Of a DNA stretch of 64,000 nucleotides, positions 1 through 15,100 are shown one piece after another. The translations under genes and the position numbers were made by a program. How positions within the stretch are numbered: the stretch's first letter is position 1; each line of letters begins with the position of its first letter. The notes under the pieces are model-generated. The model ran no database searches. It was given only the letters and a program-made list of their open reading frames with translations, and was not told the DNA's origin. This DNA comes from Oryzias latipes (Eukaryota > Chordata > Actinopteri > Beloniformes > Adrianichthyidae), in the NCBI RefSeq assembly GCF_002234675.1, contig NC_019873.2:3931158-3995157 (forward strand), in the 5' to 3' direction.

Positions 1-70
1 GTTTACTTCGTTTTTTGTCAAACTGTTAAACGTTTTGCATTTGAGGACTTTTTGGGTTTCTTGTCTTCAG

Positions 71-178
71 GCCTTCCTAAACCAGCACTGTGGCGAGCTC
101 GTGTCTATTTGTGAAGCTTATTTATCCGCTGTCATCCTCAATGAAAATGGAGCCCAGGACCTTGATGAAGAGCTCATG
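71..178 (+). CDS. ncapd3: NCAPD3 exon (first in window)
   Basis: The exon follows ttgtcttcag and ends before gtgagc. It has 36 codons in phase 0 and includes [12 protein letters not shown], a conserved CAP-D3 stretch. The upstream part of the gene lies outside the window. Confidence 0.85.
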
Positions 179-3100
179 GTGAGCAGGCTTTTCCCTCTTA
201 TTCAACCACACTCCTGTCATTGCAAGTTGGTGGTCACTTGTCCCTCACCAAAAATGATTTTTCTTTTTATTTGTTGAATCAAATTACACTCGGATACAAA
301 AGTTCTCATGGGGATCCAAAGCTTCTTTCTAAAAGATACATCAGTCTCTACGTTCTCTGCTGTGGACTTGCGTCCTAGAACAAAAAAGTTCTCAAAGGGT
401 TAACTGAAATATTTGTGGTTCCAAAACAGTTTCTCTGCCCTCACCTTCTTTTCTCCCAAACACACTTAGCAGACACAACCACACCTGGCTGCAGGTGCAT
501 AAAGGTGATGGCCTTATGAGGGCATAGGCAATGCATCCATTATTCTACCTGCTAAATGATATCTTCACCTTTTGCTCTAACAACCATGGTCCAGTCAAGT
601 CAAAATAAGTGTGCATGGCTTTAAAAAAATTATTATTTTTAAATATGACTTGAAGTGACTCACTGAAGAGTTAAATTTCTAGAACCGCTCTACCAAAAGA
701 ATTTCCTATGACTGCCGTCAACCATATTTTTAACCTTCTGTAATCAGCTGGTCAGAGGGGTTGTACTAGGGCTGGGCGATTAATTGGATTTTTTTAAACG
801 ATTTATTTTTTTGGAAAATCTAGATTTTAGTTTCCCAGCTATCTGCTCTCTTGCGTTTCCGTTGTCTGGAGTAAAGTCAGTCCGTCGGTCTCTCTCAGAG
901 CGCAGATGTGGAAACAGCAGCAAGCAGAGAGGAGCTTCTTCCATGAGGCGGAAAAAGAAAACACTAGTGTTAGAGACTTCTGCTAGATGCCTCCTGTAGC
1001 TTCAGTTTAAGCTGATGAAGCAGCAGAACATGATGATTTATAACAGGATCTAGAAAGAACTGGAGGAAAAACCTGTTGAAATACAGCAGCAACAGACAGC
1101 TGTGTGGTTAGACTACGATACTACGATGCTTAATGCTAGGATGCTAAATGCTATCGAGCTGCTCCGGTTTAAAGTCAGACTATATTTTCACGGAGTGAAC
1201 TTTAAGACGTGGAGAATAAATGAAACAAAAACCATTCATAAAACATTTATAAAACTTTTTTTTATAAATTTAAGAAGAGACACTTTGTATGGAACTTTAT
1301 TAGTAGTGCCTTTGTAACATTACAGAGCCGGTGTTGAGCTAGAAACCCCCCCCCACACACACACATACAGCAAAGAACAAAAAACTGTTCATCAATTGTT
1401 CAGAGAAATCACCAGGGGGGATAAAAACACAAAATAAAAATATTAAATTATCAAGCTGAGCAAAATGACACGTTTTAATCGCTTTTTTTTGTACTGGGGG
1501 AAATGGAATGACATTACAGACCAAAGGTTTGTACACCCCTCATTCAAATGAATGGAAAGGTGTGTCCAAACTTTTGGTCTGTACTGTAAATAAAATCTAA
1601 TTTGGGCTAGTAAATCAACAAAATTGGGAGCTTTATTTCCAAATTTAGTCTTTTTGTGAATATAAGACTTGGTTAATAAAATCAGAAGATTTATTAAATA
1701 AATTGAGATGAAATTGTATTACCATAATTAACAAAACCAAATAAGATATTTTTCCAAGTTAAAGTAAAATGTGTATAAATTTCAGTTTTTATCAGGTTTG
1801 TTAATTTATCCCATAGTTTTTCCATGTATCCATATTTTCACGACCATAGGGCGCACCAGGTGTTAAGGCGCGGGCACGTTAACGCCCCTTTCGGACCCTC
1901 AGAGCCTCCAGAGGGGTTTGATAAAAGATCCAGTCTCTGTTCTTTAGAGGAAACCTTTTATTTATTTATTTTTGTACCGTTCTCCCTAAACTTTGGAAAA
2001 GACTTAATTATATCTATCGCTAATGAAATTCTATCGCTAATATCATTTTTTAATATAACACCTATAGTTTTTCTTTGTAAAATAATGGAATCATTTGCTT
2101 TTTATCTACTGGTCATCTTGTCTGGTGAGTCTAAAATGGGATTTTGGTCTCTGGAGTTGTGACTTCAAACTTAGAGCATCAAACCACAAAGAGCAAAATC
2201 CCTTTCATGGTTGTTGCTACCAGAAATGCTCTGCTGAGTGCGTTCTAGTATTTCTCTGCTGCTTTGTTCTACAAACATTTTTACAGCTTGGATTTAGTTG
2301 AACTTTGTATTAGAGCCAATTTATAAAGAAGAAGTTAACATAAAATAAATTATGTTAAATATATTACATCTTTCGAATGTTTGAAGAAATAAAAGCAGGG
2401 GAAAAATGGATTATAATCGAATTTTGAATAAAAAAAAATCCGAGATTTAATTTTTTGGCCATATCGCCCAGCTCTAGGTTTTACACATTTTCAGTCTGTT
2501 GGAACATGTAATCTTAAACATTAGCAATTCAAAATGAAAATGAGTCCACCAATGTGCATTTTCCACAGAGGGTCTGTTGACCTGCATGACATCTACTCTA
2601 CTGGATCAGCTACGAATGACATCTTCTGATTATAGCGGAGATTTGGGAAATGTGTCAGTGAGAGAAAATGTTTAATGGGAGCTAAAGAACACAATTACAG
2701 TAGCTACATGGTTATGAAGCGAACCACTGGTTAGAAAAAAGACATTAGAGTAAAATTATCCTGCTTTTCACTCATTACAGCTTGACTATGGCTGTTTGGG
2801 TTTTTAATCCAGTGTTTTCCAACCTTCTGTGAGCCAAGGTTCCCCTTTTTTTTGAAAAAGATCACAAGGCCTTAACCAACCAAAACTGGAAATATAATGA
2901 GACTCTGTTGTCTGTATCAACAATATACAGTTATTCTTATCAGAATTTAAAAAAATCAAATAAGCAAAAAGAAAGAAGTACTTTATGATTTATCGTAAAT
3001 GTTTTTTGACCAAATTGGGTGAAGTTGAATAAGTTCCTATGGCACACCTGATGATATCTCTGTAGTGTATTCTGTATTCTGTTCAGTCTTTATTCTGGAA

Positions 3101-6100
3101 AACATTTTATTTTGTAAAGTTGACCAAATGTGAGCAAAATGTGTTTAGAATTTAACATTTGTAGCTTAAGTAGGAGGGAAAGAACTTTTTACAAATCTGT
3201 CAGAATGAGTGATTTTTTTTTTTTTTTAAATATTTGTTTATTTATTATTTGTTTTTAGATAAAGCATCTCCACACTCTGGGTGTGGCATCACTTCAATGT
3301 CCGGCTAAAGTGAGCAAGAAGACGGTGCTGGTGGTGGAATCTGTGCTGACAGCACATTCTAACAAACTAACAGGTGAGGGCAGCATTTATCTCAGCAGAT
3401 GTGGAGTTTAAAAGTCACATGTTCCAGCTGTGTTGAAGGAGTTTTCTTGTGTATTCCTTAATGCTGTTTTGGAAAAAAAAATCTAAAAGAAGAGATGGGT
3501 TTTCCATTATACAAAGAGGTCCTAAAAACAATTGGGAAACAAATCCCATATATGGTTTAAATTTTGTTGAATTTGAACAGATTGCCAGGATGATCTGCCA
3601 GCTTCACTGCCTCTGTCTCAGTTCAAAGTCAACGCTTTACCCCCCCGAATCAAAGCCCATGGAGTCTTAACTTTAGGTAAAGTCTTCTTCATAAGAACTG
3701 CATGCTGCTCTTCGTGTTTCCAATGTTTCATGTTGTGTTTGCGGTCTGTGTGGTTCAGGTAAGCTGTGCCTGCAGCAGGAGGAGCTCGTGCACAAGTATC
3801 TGCCAGTGTTTGCCAGAGAGCTGGAGGTCGGCAAAGAGGTTGCTGTGCGCAACAACATCGTGGTGGTCATGTGTGATCTCTGTGTTCGATACACCAACAT
3901 TGTGGACCACTACATACCTAACATCTCTGCCTGTCTCCGGGACGATGAAGATGTCATCAGGGAGCAGACTCTGATCATGCTCACTAACCTGCTGCAGGTG
4001 GGGTTACCTTTGAAACAGTGCTACTCGCAGAGATATTGATATTTACATGAGTGCTTCTCCTGTTTGGTCTGAATTTCAATGAAAAATGTTAGTTTCCTTT
4101 GATGCTACTAAGAATGGGAAGAAACACAATTTTTCTACCGTAATTAACAAACATTGAGCATATCGGTGGCGGGTATTCCCACCATTTGCTGCAATGACAG
4201 CTCGACAGCGACATGCTCCTCACTAGACTCATGATGTTGTTCTGTGGCACTGCGCTCTTCTACAGGTGCTACATTCAGCTCTTCTCTTGAGGGTGCGGTC
4301 TGATCATAAAAAATAAAAATGCGTGGTCACTCCGCTGTGCTCAGCCGTTATGAGGAAAAAAATACAAAAAACAATCTTCACAAAGTGGGTCTTTAAACAC
4401 AAGCATTTTAAATGTAATTTGGCATTATTGTAGAGCTTTGTTTGACATAAAGTTCTTCATGTTTACCAGTTTGTAAGTTGATCCTTTTCAACTCTTGATG
4501 CCGATATTGACAACGATTAAAAGTGACAGTGTAATAGAGTTAAATACAATGTGGTTGAGAGAGAAGGTGGGCGCACCAATCTTTTCTGCTGGTGCACCTA
4601 AAGTTAGGCGCACCTGTGCAACCGGTGCAAAAATGTAGTCTAGAGCCCTGCCAGTAGTTCTGTGTCTCGATCATTGACTGTTTAAGAGAACTGGACTGAG
4701 TGACCACTCCCCCTGGCAGTGTTGGATACATTACTTCTAAAAAGTAATTGATTACTTTACTTTAGAAACTGGATCAAAATAGTTATTAAATTACTTTACT
4801 CATTACTTATTTGAAAAATGAATTCACTACTTCTTACTTGACCAGACATGCAGTCGTGTGCAGCTTAGAGAGAAAAATCAGTAAGAAAGGGTGAATTGAA
4901 ATAGAAAAAAAAACTCCCGGGAAGGAGTCAGCTCTTGTCTTTCACACCAAGGAGCCGACTTCAGAGTCGTTTTTAGACCCACACAATGTTGACATTGATG
5001 CCATAATGAAAAGGTTTTTCTTGTAGAATTATTTGGTTTGGGTCCCAAAAAGTCAGACGCTGAACACGTGTGGAAAACACACAATGAGGTGTGTCTATTA
5101 CCCTGATACAGTTGTCTTCCGATTAGATTCCGATTTAGAGTTTGGCGTGATTTCCTCAACTTATTGTGAGTAATTTACATTCAAAGTTGTTATTACTCAA
5201 GCACCTTCTTCTCTGAAGCCAGTAAATAAAGATGGACACAAAACATGCAACTAAGATGTTGTAAATCTTTTGAATGTTTTCTGCAGATAAAAAAGCATGT
5301 TGCTTGTAACAGCTTGTTATAGTAGATGTACATCTAAAATGCTCTTGGGTTTACAGATGTTTTTCAGTGGCAATCTACTGGGAAATCTGTCAGAATGTCC
5401 TCAAATGTCTTTGCTCTTTTTAGGAGGAATTCGTTAAATGGAAGGGCTCGTTGTTCTTTCGCTTTATGGCGTCACTTGTTGACCCGGTCCCATCTGTTGC
5501 CAGGTATGTGACCTGTCAAGTGAGTGGAAGCTGCAGTGGGTGTGTGGAGTCCACAGTACACTTTTACCATTATTCATGTCTTATATTTCAGGAAAACACT
5601 GAAAAGCATGACATTTGTAATATGAGGACAGATATTAAAAATAGCTGTATTATAAATTTCCATTATAAACGAAAAGAAACACGTATTCTATCTGAGAAAT
5701 ATCACACCTTAGAGTATGAAGAGATTGAGACAAGATCCTGTGATGTTTGAGAACATAAGTCAAAAAATGACAGACCAGCATGTTAAAGAGAAGGAAAAAA
5801 AACTGGATTTCTGGGAGAAGTCTGGATAAAAAGTGTTTAAGATTCAGTGGGGGACTTGGTGTACCTGTTTCTCATCTACAAGTAAAATGAAGTATTGTGT
5901 TCTTTAAAGACTTTACAAGGAAGAGGTAAATGGACCGTAAGAAGAGGTCCAGAGTCTAAAAATACTACGGGGAGTTTTGTTCACAGCCAGGAACAATATT
6001 TTACCTGCTGCCTAACATGTTTTATACCATGGTCCAGGTGAATTCTCAATTCTGATTGGCTGCTGGGTGTGCGTTAAAAAGTGATGATACTCTGTGATGA

Positions 6101-9100
6101 TGTACGCCTAAAAAAGAAGTTCTGGTCACATAGCTTAAATGTTCTGTATCACTGCGCTGGCTTCTTTGACAATATTTTTAGCTTCATCATTTGGACAAAA
6201 ACCAGCGTCTGATGCTTTATTCAACCCATCGTGGCGATTAGAAAATACGTACATCTTTCCTTTGCGCGCTGCACCACGCAACACATAGTTCGCTGCTTGT
6301 GACAGAAGCGATCCAAACCAAAAAATAACAAGAATAAAGTACTAAGAACTGATTAAATTTTTTTTTGGGGTATGTGACCATGGTATAAGCGGGCCAACGA
6401 AGTGTGCATTATAGAAATTACTTTATATAATGCACACTTCGTCAACCATTAACCCTTACATAATGGATACTTCCTCCTTAATGATGCATCACATGACAGA
6501 TTTGGGTTTGTAAAGCTAGTACTGGCAAATGGTCTGACTTCTCAGAACAGACAAAACCCTTTGAGATTGTAAAGATGAAGCAGATGTTCATGCAGAGCCT
6601 TCAGTCATCAGCAAATCTTTCTGTAACAAAACAAGTTTCACTCAGATGAACCATTGTATTTTCATTACATATTCACTTCATGATTAACCAGAATGTTCCT
6701 GTTGTTATTTTTTAGCTTGTGTGAATACTGCCTCGTCCACCTGCTGCTCAAGAAGAACCCCGAAATGTTCAGTCAGCACTTTATTGAGTGCATCTTCCAC
6801 TTTAACTCCTACCACAAGCACAAGTCCTACAACAAATTCCCTCAAAGTGAGAGGTAGGGTATTCTCACGTCCACATAAAAAGAGCGTATTATTGTGCGTG
6901 TAAACTAAGGATGTGAACGTTGGGTCATAACTCTGAAGGTGATTTGAAGTGTTCTTGTAAATCTGCATAGAGAAAAAGTTCGCTTCTCCCTGAAAGGAGC
7001 ACAGCACCATGAGAAGCGCTTTCGGATCTATCGCTTCCTTTTGGAGCACTTCACAGATGCACAGCGCTTCAACACCACCAACAAGATCAACCAGACGGTT
7101 TTAGGTCAGCACGCCTGTTATCCTGAACACCAAAGGGAGCGGTTGTCCATTGGCGTCTTCTTGAGGAGCAGCAGTCACAGTGTCTTTACTTTTTTCCGTC
7201 CCAGCATCCTTTGCTGATGAGGACCTGCCTCTGGATGCAGATGGTGCCGAGATTTTATCAGAGACATTTAAAATCTTGAGCCTGAAGGAAATGAAACTTC
7301 AGGCTGTAACTGCTGGCGGGACTGCAGGAGAAGAAATAGAGGAGGAGAACATGGCCAAGGCTGTTCTGCAGGCCGCACAGAAGAAAGTGCTGTCACAGGT
7401 ACGCAGCTCTGGGCAGAAGGCTTTCAAAAGGTCTAGAAGGGGAAATGAAAAAGCCTGTTGATGAATTCCTTTTCCTTCTCAACATCCAATAATCCCAAAA
7501 CAAGTTTCATTGTACTGTACTGTTAAGAACGTCTAAGTACTCTTAGAGGTATCAATTTGATTACGGTACTTTTTTGTTCAGAATTACATTTGAGATAACC
7601 TGATTCATATTATCTTTTTTATTTTGTTTCAAAGGTCCAGAAGAAGGCTTTCATTGAGAACACAATTCCTCTAGTCATCAGCTTAAAGAACTTGCTAGAG
7701 CAGAGAAGATCTCCTGTTCTCAAAGACCTCATGGCCTACCTTCAGGTGAGACCAGTACTGGGGAAAGAAAAAACTAGACTCTTTTCATTTGTAGAACTTG
7801 CAAGAAGTCAAACTTGACATGTAGGATAAAATGGGACATTACAGTACAGAGCAGAAAAATAATTATATAGTAAAAAAGTAATAGAAGCAATAGGTAACAT
7901 GTAATTGCATGAAATTTGAACACATGTATTTAACATGCAACACATGTTGTTTTTTGACTCACTCCAATGGTAAGGTGTTTTCTTTTTCTAACATGTTCTT
8001 GTGGCATTCTTCTAAGGATGGAGGTCATATATTAAAGGGCCTATATATACCATGCCAAATCAATCTTTGAGCGTACACAAACATCCACTTTCTCCATGGA
8101 GCCAGCAGTTCTCTGCTAAAACGTTTTCCTTTTAAATGCACAATATGCACATCCATCTTTGCAAAAGGTTGGATGTTTGTTTTTGTGGGAGAAACGCAGA
8201 CACGCTGTCGAGGCCAGCTCTAGGATGGTGTCATGAAATGAGCGTCACACTGAGAGAACGGCGGAGCCTAAAATATGGAGTCATTTCTCCTTCGGGTTGG
8301 AAAAAAAGTTTGAGAAAATAACTCATAGTTCATAAAGAGCTTCACTCCAAAGGTCCCACCCACAACTCAGAGGCAAGTTTCCAATGAAGTCTGCAGAAAC
8401 TCTGTCCTAGAAAACAAAGATGTTTGATTTGGGCTCAAATCCCAATGAAAGGCTCACTGGAAACTCTATGAAAGTAGATCAAAAGATGACGGAAGTGCTG
8501 AAGTGGGACTTTGTTCTGTTCAGCCTTATTGACTCCCGCATTGATTATTGTAACTCTCTTTTCTGCGGCTGTTGTGTGGAGGGAGGCGATCATCCTCTGA
8601 TTCCAAGGCTCCAGAAGTGTCCTTGAGCAAGACACTCACATCCACATAGCTGGTAGTTAGAGTTCAGCAGCAGTGCTCAGTGTGTGCATGGGTGAATGTG
8701 ACTGTAAAGCACTTTAATCACGGTAGAAAAGTGTTATAGAAGCATCCACCATTTATCATTTTTGCTTGGTCTTCCTCAGAAAATCCTCTAGTTGAGAACT
8801 CGAGCTGCTTTGATCTTCACCAAAACCCCATTGTAGAAGCTAATCTTTGTTTCTTTTCCTTCCTTTCTATTTCTTAAGTTTGAATCTAACTTTAAAGGCT
8901 TCACTTCTCCAGGATCCTGAAGACTCTTCTCAGCATAAAAATGTTTGGAAGATTATTATTAAGCAATGAGATGTTTAAATGTGTTAAAGCTTTGTGATTA
9001 AAGACTCTTGTACCATATGAATATTTCATTGTGTTCTGGTGATGCAAGTTTGCGTTGAATCAGCAGAATCTTCTAGATGCTGGTTGGACCCATTTTTAAA

Positions 9101-12100
9101 GCCTGACTTTTGATATGGAACAGACTGCTCTACAGTCTATTTTCCTTAGTTATTTTGTTACACATGTTTTTCTGTTTGCATCTACACAATCTCATTTTAA
9201 TGTTCAGGTTATTTGTCTCCTGTAGAGCCAGACCGGGAATGTTCAGCCTTTTGCGTCTCTAAATCTAGTATTTCTATGTATTTTTGTCGAGCCTCTCTGT
9301 GGCAGAACAGCGATTTATTCATGTAATTTCCCACAGGTGATGATGCAGGAATACCGCAATGAGGTGAAGGAGTTTTTCTCTGGAGATGAGCAACTGGCTG
9401 CTGAAGTGGAATTTGCTCTGAAAACAGCAGAAAAGGAAAAGAAGATGCAGGAACAGATGGAGAACTGCACCCTGAGCGAAGGAGCAGAAGCACAAACTGC
9501 ACAGGTCAGACTTTATCTCACACAAGAACCAGACGACCAGTGAGGGCAGAGCTCCATCGGTACATTGCTCCCTTGTTCATCGCAGGGATGTGTTCTAAAA
9601 ATAGCCCATGATAACCGAAATCCACAAAGTAGGATAACAGATGTTTCAAGGCTGTAAAACTCCTCACTACACACTTTTTTTCTCAGACAGGCATGAACAT
9701 TTTAACTCTTTTCTCTTGCTTAAACTCTCCCAGTTCAAACCTTCATGGAACAAAAAGTCCATTACTGTAGAATGAAAATAAAGATGTGTTAATGTAGGAA
9801 ACTGAAGACATTCTGGACAGGAGACACGAACCAGAGACCGACTGACGAGGTTTACAGCCAATCGGGTGGAGTATTGCAGTGCAACATCTGAGATTGCAAT
9901 CTTTATACATTTAATGTATGTAGTACAAATCAATATTGTTCTAAAGTTAATTTTCAGAGTAAAGTGTCACTAAAGCTTCTCATTTTCAAAGTAAAAGTAT
10001 CGAGTGTTTTATGTTGGTTAAAAAAAGCCACCAGTTCAGTTGGCAAACATGATTTAAATGTACCTGTATATGAAAAATAATATTATAAAAAATGTACATT
10101 GAAAAATAAAATAAACCATGATGAATATAGAATTATACCAAAAAAAAATGATCAATTTCCTCTAAAGATGAAAATAAGTCGGTTTCTTTCTAAAAGAACT
10201 GGAATTTCTATTGAGGTGTTGCCGTGTCTTCATTTGCTGTCTTCTCGTCATCAATCTACTGGAACTGAAGTCAGCAGATCTTTGGAGAAGATTTTCAGGA
10301 TTTGCTCTAAAATGATCCAAAACAAGAGGGATGGTTTAGTTTAAGGCTGAAGTCAACCAGGAAGTTGACAGAAAAAAAGTCTGAATGTCATTGTTTAAAG
10401 TTTACATACTTTAAAATATACTTTTTCTTTTCAAATCTTTGAGTTTTTATCTGTTTTGTTGGTTTTGTGCTCCTGTTCTAAATCAAGGTATCAGAGATGT
10501 GATTAAATACATGTTAGTTTAATTTGAATTCATTTTGTTAAAAGACATGCATACAGCAACCAGTCAGATTTATGGTTGGATATGTGAATCGTTGATCTTG
10601 ATTGGTGAATTCAATAGAAACGTAAAATGACTCTAAAAAACTCTGTGATCCAGTGAGACGCTAAGGATGGACTACCATCTATCAGGGAGACCACTGGAAC
10701 ACACGTTTGTTGTAAAAGACCCGTGACTCATTGAAGTAAAACAGTTTTTCATGTCTAGAATTTCTCCAGAAAACTGAAGATGTTTGTAGAGACAAGGTTG
10801 TTTTTGGGGGTTCTGCTCTATTGTTGCCCCATGACCCGGTGGAAAGACTGAAGAGCTGAAATGAAGGGGGACCAACGAGACTCTGATTATAGATTATAAC
10901 ACAGACCAAGCCATTTGATTGATCGTTTTCTCTCTGTGGTCTGAGCTTCAGTAAACACAACAGCTTGTTAAATATATTCATGATTCAGATTTTTGTTACT
11001 AAACTTTCCTTCAACACATTAGCAGCAGCTTTAATCTCTAGCATGAGGGACTCAAACTCTGAACTAAACCATCTCATCAACCATGTTGTTCAGACTGACA
11101 GAACTGCAGGTTTAGCACCAGGCTCTTCGTGTTCTTGCTGCTGTCATTGACAGGAGCTTCAGCGCTAAACTGATAATGACTCAAATCAAATACAAAGAGA
11201 AGAAACTTGCAAAGCAGCCATGATTGGTTTCTTCATTTCATGAAGTATTAACAGAAAAGTGAGACACCAAAAACTTTTTGTCATTATTTGTTTTAAAATG
11301 AGCTTTAAGTTTAGCATTCATAAAAAAAGGAGAAAATCTTGAGTTTAAGTAAGTGTAGAGTGTAAGTGTGTGATAATTCCTGTGTATTTCGGTGTAATCC
11401 AGTCAAATGGGGGAATTGATGCAATGGATTGCATTTAGCAAATAAAACGGAACCTAAGAAAGATTTGTAAAAAAACAAAACACCTCAGGCCTGAAGGAGA
11501 CATTTGTCTGTTATTTTCTTGTAACTGCTGTGTCTGTCAGTTCCTGACTTTGTGTTGTGTTGTGTTTTCCCGTCAGGGTTCAGTCCACAGCTCCCCCATA
11601 AAGCAGAGCCGCATTCTGACCTTTAACTTCACCACGCCTCAGCCGCCTCGTCCACACCCACAGATGCCCAGACGACCTATGACTGACTTGTAAGTCCCCA
11701 GAGTCCTCTACATTTTTAAATTGAAATAATCAGTCATCTGTTTTGTTTGAGAAAGTAATTGTTGACTTGACTGCTTTGTCAGCATTGAATATTGTTCTGT
11801 GCTCATTTGTGAGCAATTGTGTGTTTCCTCAGGCGTGTGAGCAGATCTAGACCAGGAGAGCACAGCAGCTCCAAATCAATTGCCCTGGAAAGAACAGGTA
11901 TGATTTGTGCATCAAATGTAAGGGAGGTCCAGACCATTTAATGCTGATCCTAAACGTTAAAAGCAAAATGCATTGACAGACAGCACAGAAAAACCCTTAC
12001 ACCAAGATTATTCATCTGGAACAGTTTTTAATATGATTATCAGGGTTTAATGTGAGACTGTGGCTCCTGTAAGCGTCTCCATTAACTTTAGTTCTGCAGT

Positions 12101-15100
12101 GACTGTAGACTTTGACTGTTTCATGTCACTTTGATTGCAGGGAGGCTTAGCGAAGCTCTGAAAGATCGAGCCTTCAGCACACCCAAAGGTAAGAGCACTC
12201 CAGCCTTTTCCATGTATATTCCAGGTTATGGTTCAACCCAGAAAAGTATACATTTAAGGTGGTTTACTTTTAACTAGATGTCAAGGTTATTTCTGAAAAT
12301 ACGCTGCAAAATATCTTTGCTCGGATCAAAGATCACATTAGAATTGAACTGTGTACATGGACCCAGTTTACATACGGCACACTTTTTATCGGAACAATCA
12401 TTTCGACTTGTGGAGAACTCTGTAAAATACCGGAAACGGTCATAGAAGAAGAAATGGGGAGTTCCCTTGTAAACAAATAGAGCTACGGCATAGGGTGAGA
12501 TGATCTTCTAAATATGCTTTTACTATTGTTATGATTATTATTAAGTGCCAGTTTGCTTATAATTTTCTAAATCTGTGCGGCCAGTGCTTCATTCTTGGTC
12601 AAACGCACCTGGAAGAAGGGTTAAGATTACTCAATCCATTTAGTCATGTAGACATGGTCCAGACGATCTGCTGCAGTTCAAATCAGCATCAGAGCAGAGA
12701 AGAAAGGTGATTTAAGGGACTTTGAACGTGGTTGTTGGTTCCAGACGGGCTGGTCTGAGGATTCCAGAAACTGTTGATCTACTGGGATTTTCACCCACAA
12801 CCATCTCTAGGGTTTTCAGAGAATGGTCTGAAAAAGAGAAAATATCCAGTGAGCAGCAGTTCTGTGTGCAGAAATGCCTTGTTGATGCCAGAGGTCATAG
12901 GTCAGACTGGTTCCAGCTGATAGAAAGACAACAGGAACTCAAAGAACCACAGGTTCCAACCGACGTCTGCAAAGCTCTATGAGGAAAGTTTGCAGAACCT
13001 TAGTGAATCTGTGACACCAAGGATTTAAGCAGTTTTGAAGACAGAATGGGTCCAACCCGGTACTAGCAAGGTGGACCTAATGAAGTGGCCGATGGGTGTC
13101 GTCTGCTCATTTCCAAGCACCAGTCTTGAAAAATAGACCTAATAAAAAAAAACGAAAAAAAAAAATGACAAATACGGCTAATATACCAAAAATACAGACA
13201 TTAATGCTGAGACTGAAAAGCAGGTGTGAACTGAAAGGTCTAAAGAAAACTGAGATGATCAGTGTGCCTCACATGTTTTCATTGTTTACATTTTGGTTTT
13301 GTTCTTGCTGATTTCTAGGCACAAACGTGCAGATAACATTTAACGAAGGCCTCAGTGCAATCTACAGTGAACAGGGATCAAGTAAGATACTTTTCCTCTA
13401 AATCATCAAATTTATCTGTGGATATATAGACAAAGGAAACTTCTTTGATATCCATTTTAGTCATTCAAGTCGTTTGTTTACTGCGTCCTCACAGCCCTCA
13501 ATGGAGAGGCCAGTGTCCTTCACATGAGGCCAAATGAACAGAAGTAAGTTCACAGCTTTGATTTATTGTTATGGACTTTTTTTTATTGTCTTTCCTTTTG
13601 TTTTTATATCTTTACTACTCTGACTATGATGACCTGTTTAAAAGGGACTTTATAAATAAAAGGTAATGCAGTGTTCTTTTGCTATAGCGTAGTTCACCTT
13701 TTGCAGTTTCTGTTTTTTCCGATTTTTTTATTTTTTAACCTGTGTTTTGTGTCCTGATTGGTTGTTGAATCTTTCAATCTCCTCGGTTCCCTGTTTGGTA
13801 ACGCTTTCTTTTACAGTGAAGTACTTACAGTGTACTTAAGTTGAATTTACATGGTACTTATTGTGTAACTACTGGGTACTTTCAGGGTATTTACATGGTA
13901 CATTTCATAGGACTTACTGGGTACTTACATGGTACTTCTTTTGTGTCTAGTCTGTACTTGCAAATACTGCGTATTTATGTGGTACTATTTGGTTCATACC
14001 TATGTGGTAAATACTGGGTATTTATGATATACTTACTGGGTATTTACATGTTGTGCAAAGGTGTTCTGTGTGGTACTTACCACATGTGAGAACAAGGTAA
14101 GTACAAATAAAGTACCTTGACCTTTAGGTCTGCACTCGTATGTTTCATGGTATTTTACCCCAGAAACTACCTCTTAAGTACAATGAAACTGGACTGTAAA
14201 AGAAAGTCAGCCCTATTTCCACTCTATTACTTGGTACTTTCAGTAGTAAATACTGGGAATGTTCACGTATTACCTCCCCGTACAGTGTACATACACACTC
14301 GGTCTTCTGACCTTACCAAAGGAGACAATGCTAACTTGTTGGTAAAGGTGAAGTAACTGCATTGTAAAAACATATTCTGGCCTGATTACTTCTTGTAACG
14401 TGGAAAATTTAAAGAGAAACAAGACAGCAGTGAAAACAACAATCTTTAATATGATACACTTCTGCAGCATACAAAGTGTCATCACAATGAAATTTGTTTT
14501 AGGTTCTCAACAAAACAGTAAAAAGGAGCATTCCAAAGAACAGATTTTTTTTCATATTATTTATATTTTCTTCCAGAGTTTTGTGTTGTTCCAGGAATGA
14601 TTCACACTCCTTTGCATAGCTCATGAGTTTGTCACCCACCGTGAAAACAGGAAATGAGCCCAGATCCTCACCTTTTCCAGCCAGTCATTTCTGCAATAGT
14701 TGCAGTCAAATCTATTGTATTTTTGTCTATATTACACTGGTGACATGTGGGATCGTGCTTTTTTTGTCCGTCAAAATTCTTTCAGTAGTTTGGTAACGAT
14801 GGAGGACTTCTTCAGGGTTTTTAACTGAGAGAAAAATCACAATACAAGCTCAAATGAACATTGTCCTTTCTTCCGAATCAGTTACTTGGTATTTAAAAAA
14901 ATAAATGTGCTATGTGAACATATTTGGCCCAATGTAATGTGGTGCAATTGTTATACTCCATCAGAGGAGAATAGTTTGATCAAAATCCCTTTTTTGGAAG
15001 CATTTTCCTACAGAAAATGACTGTTTACTCCAAAGGTATGAGAAAAGGAGAGCTTCGCCTCTTGAGAATAAAAATGAATGTTCAAAGACAAAATACAACC

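Noticed and set aside
35..277. Extended 80-residue ORF around the first NCAPD3 exon
   Set aside because: Only 71-178 lies between good splice sites and matches CAP-D3; the rest is intron.
10099..10344. 81-residue ORF in an NCAPD3 intron
   Set aside because: No similarity, poor composition for coding, and no splice context linking it to the gene.
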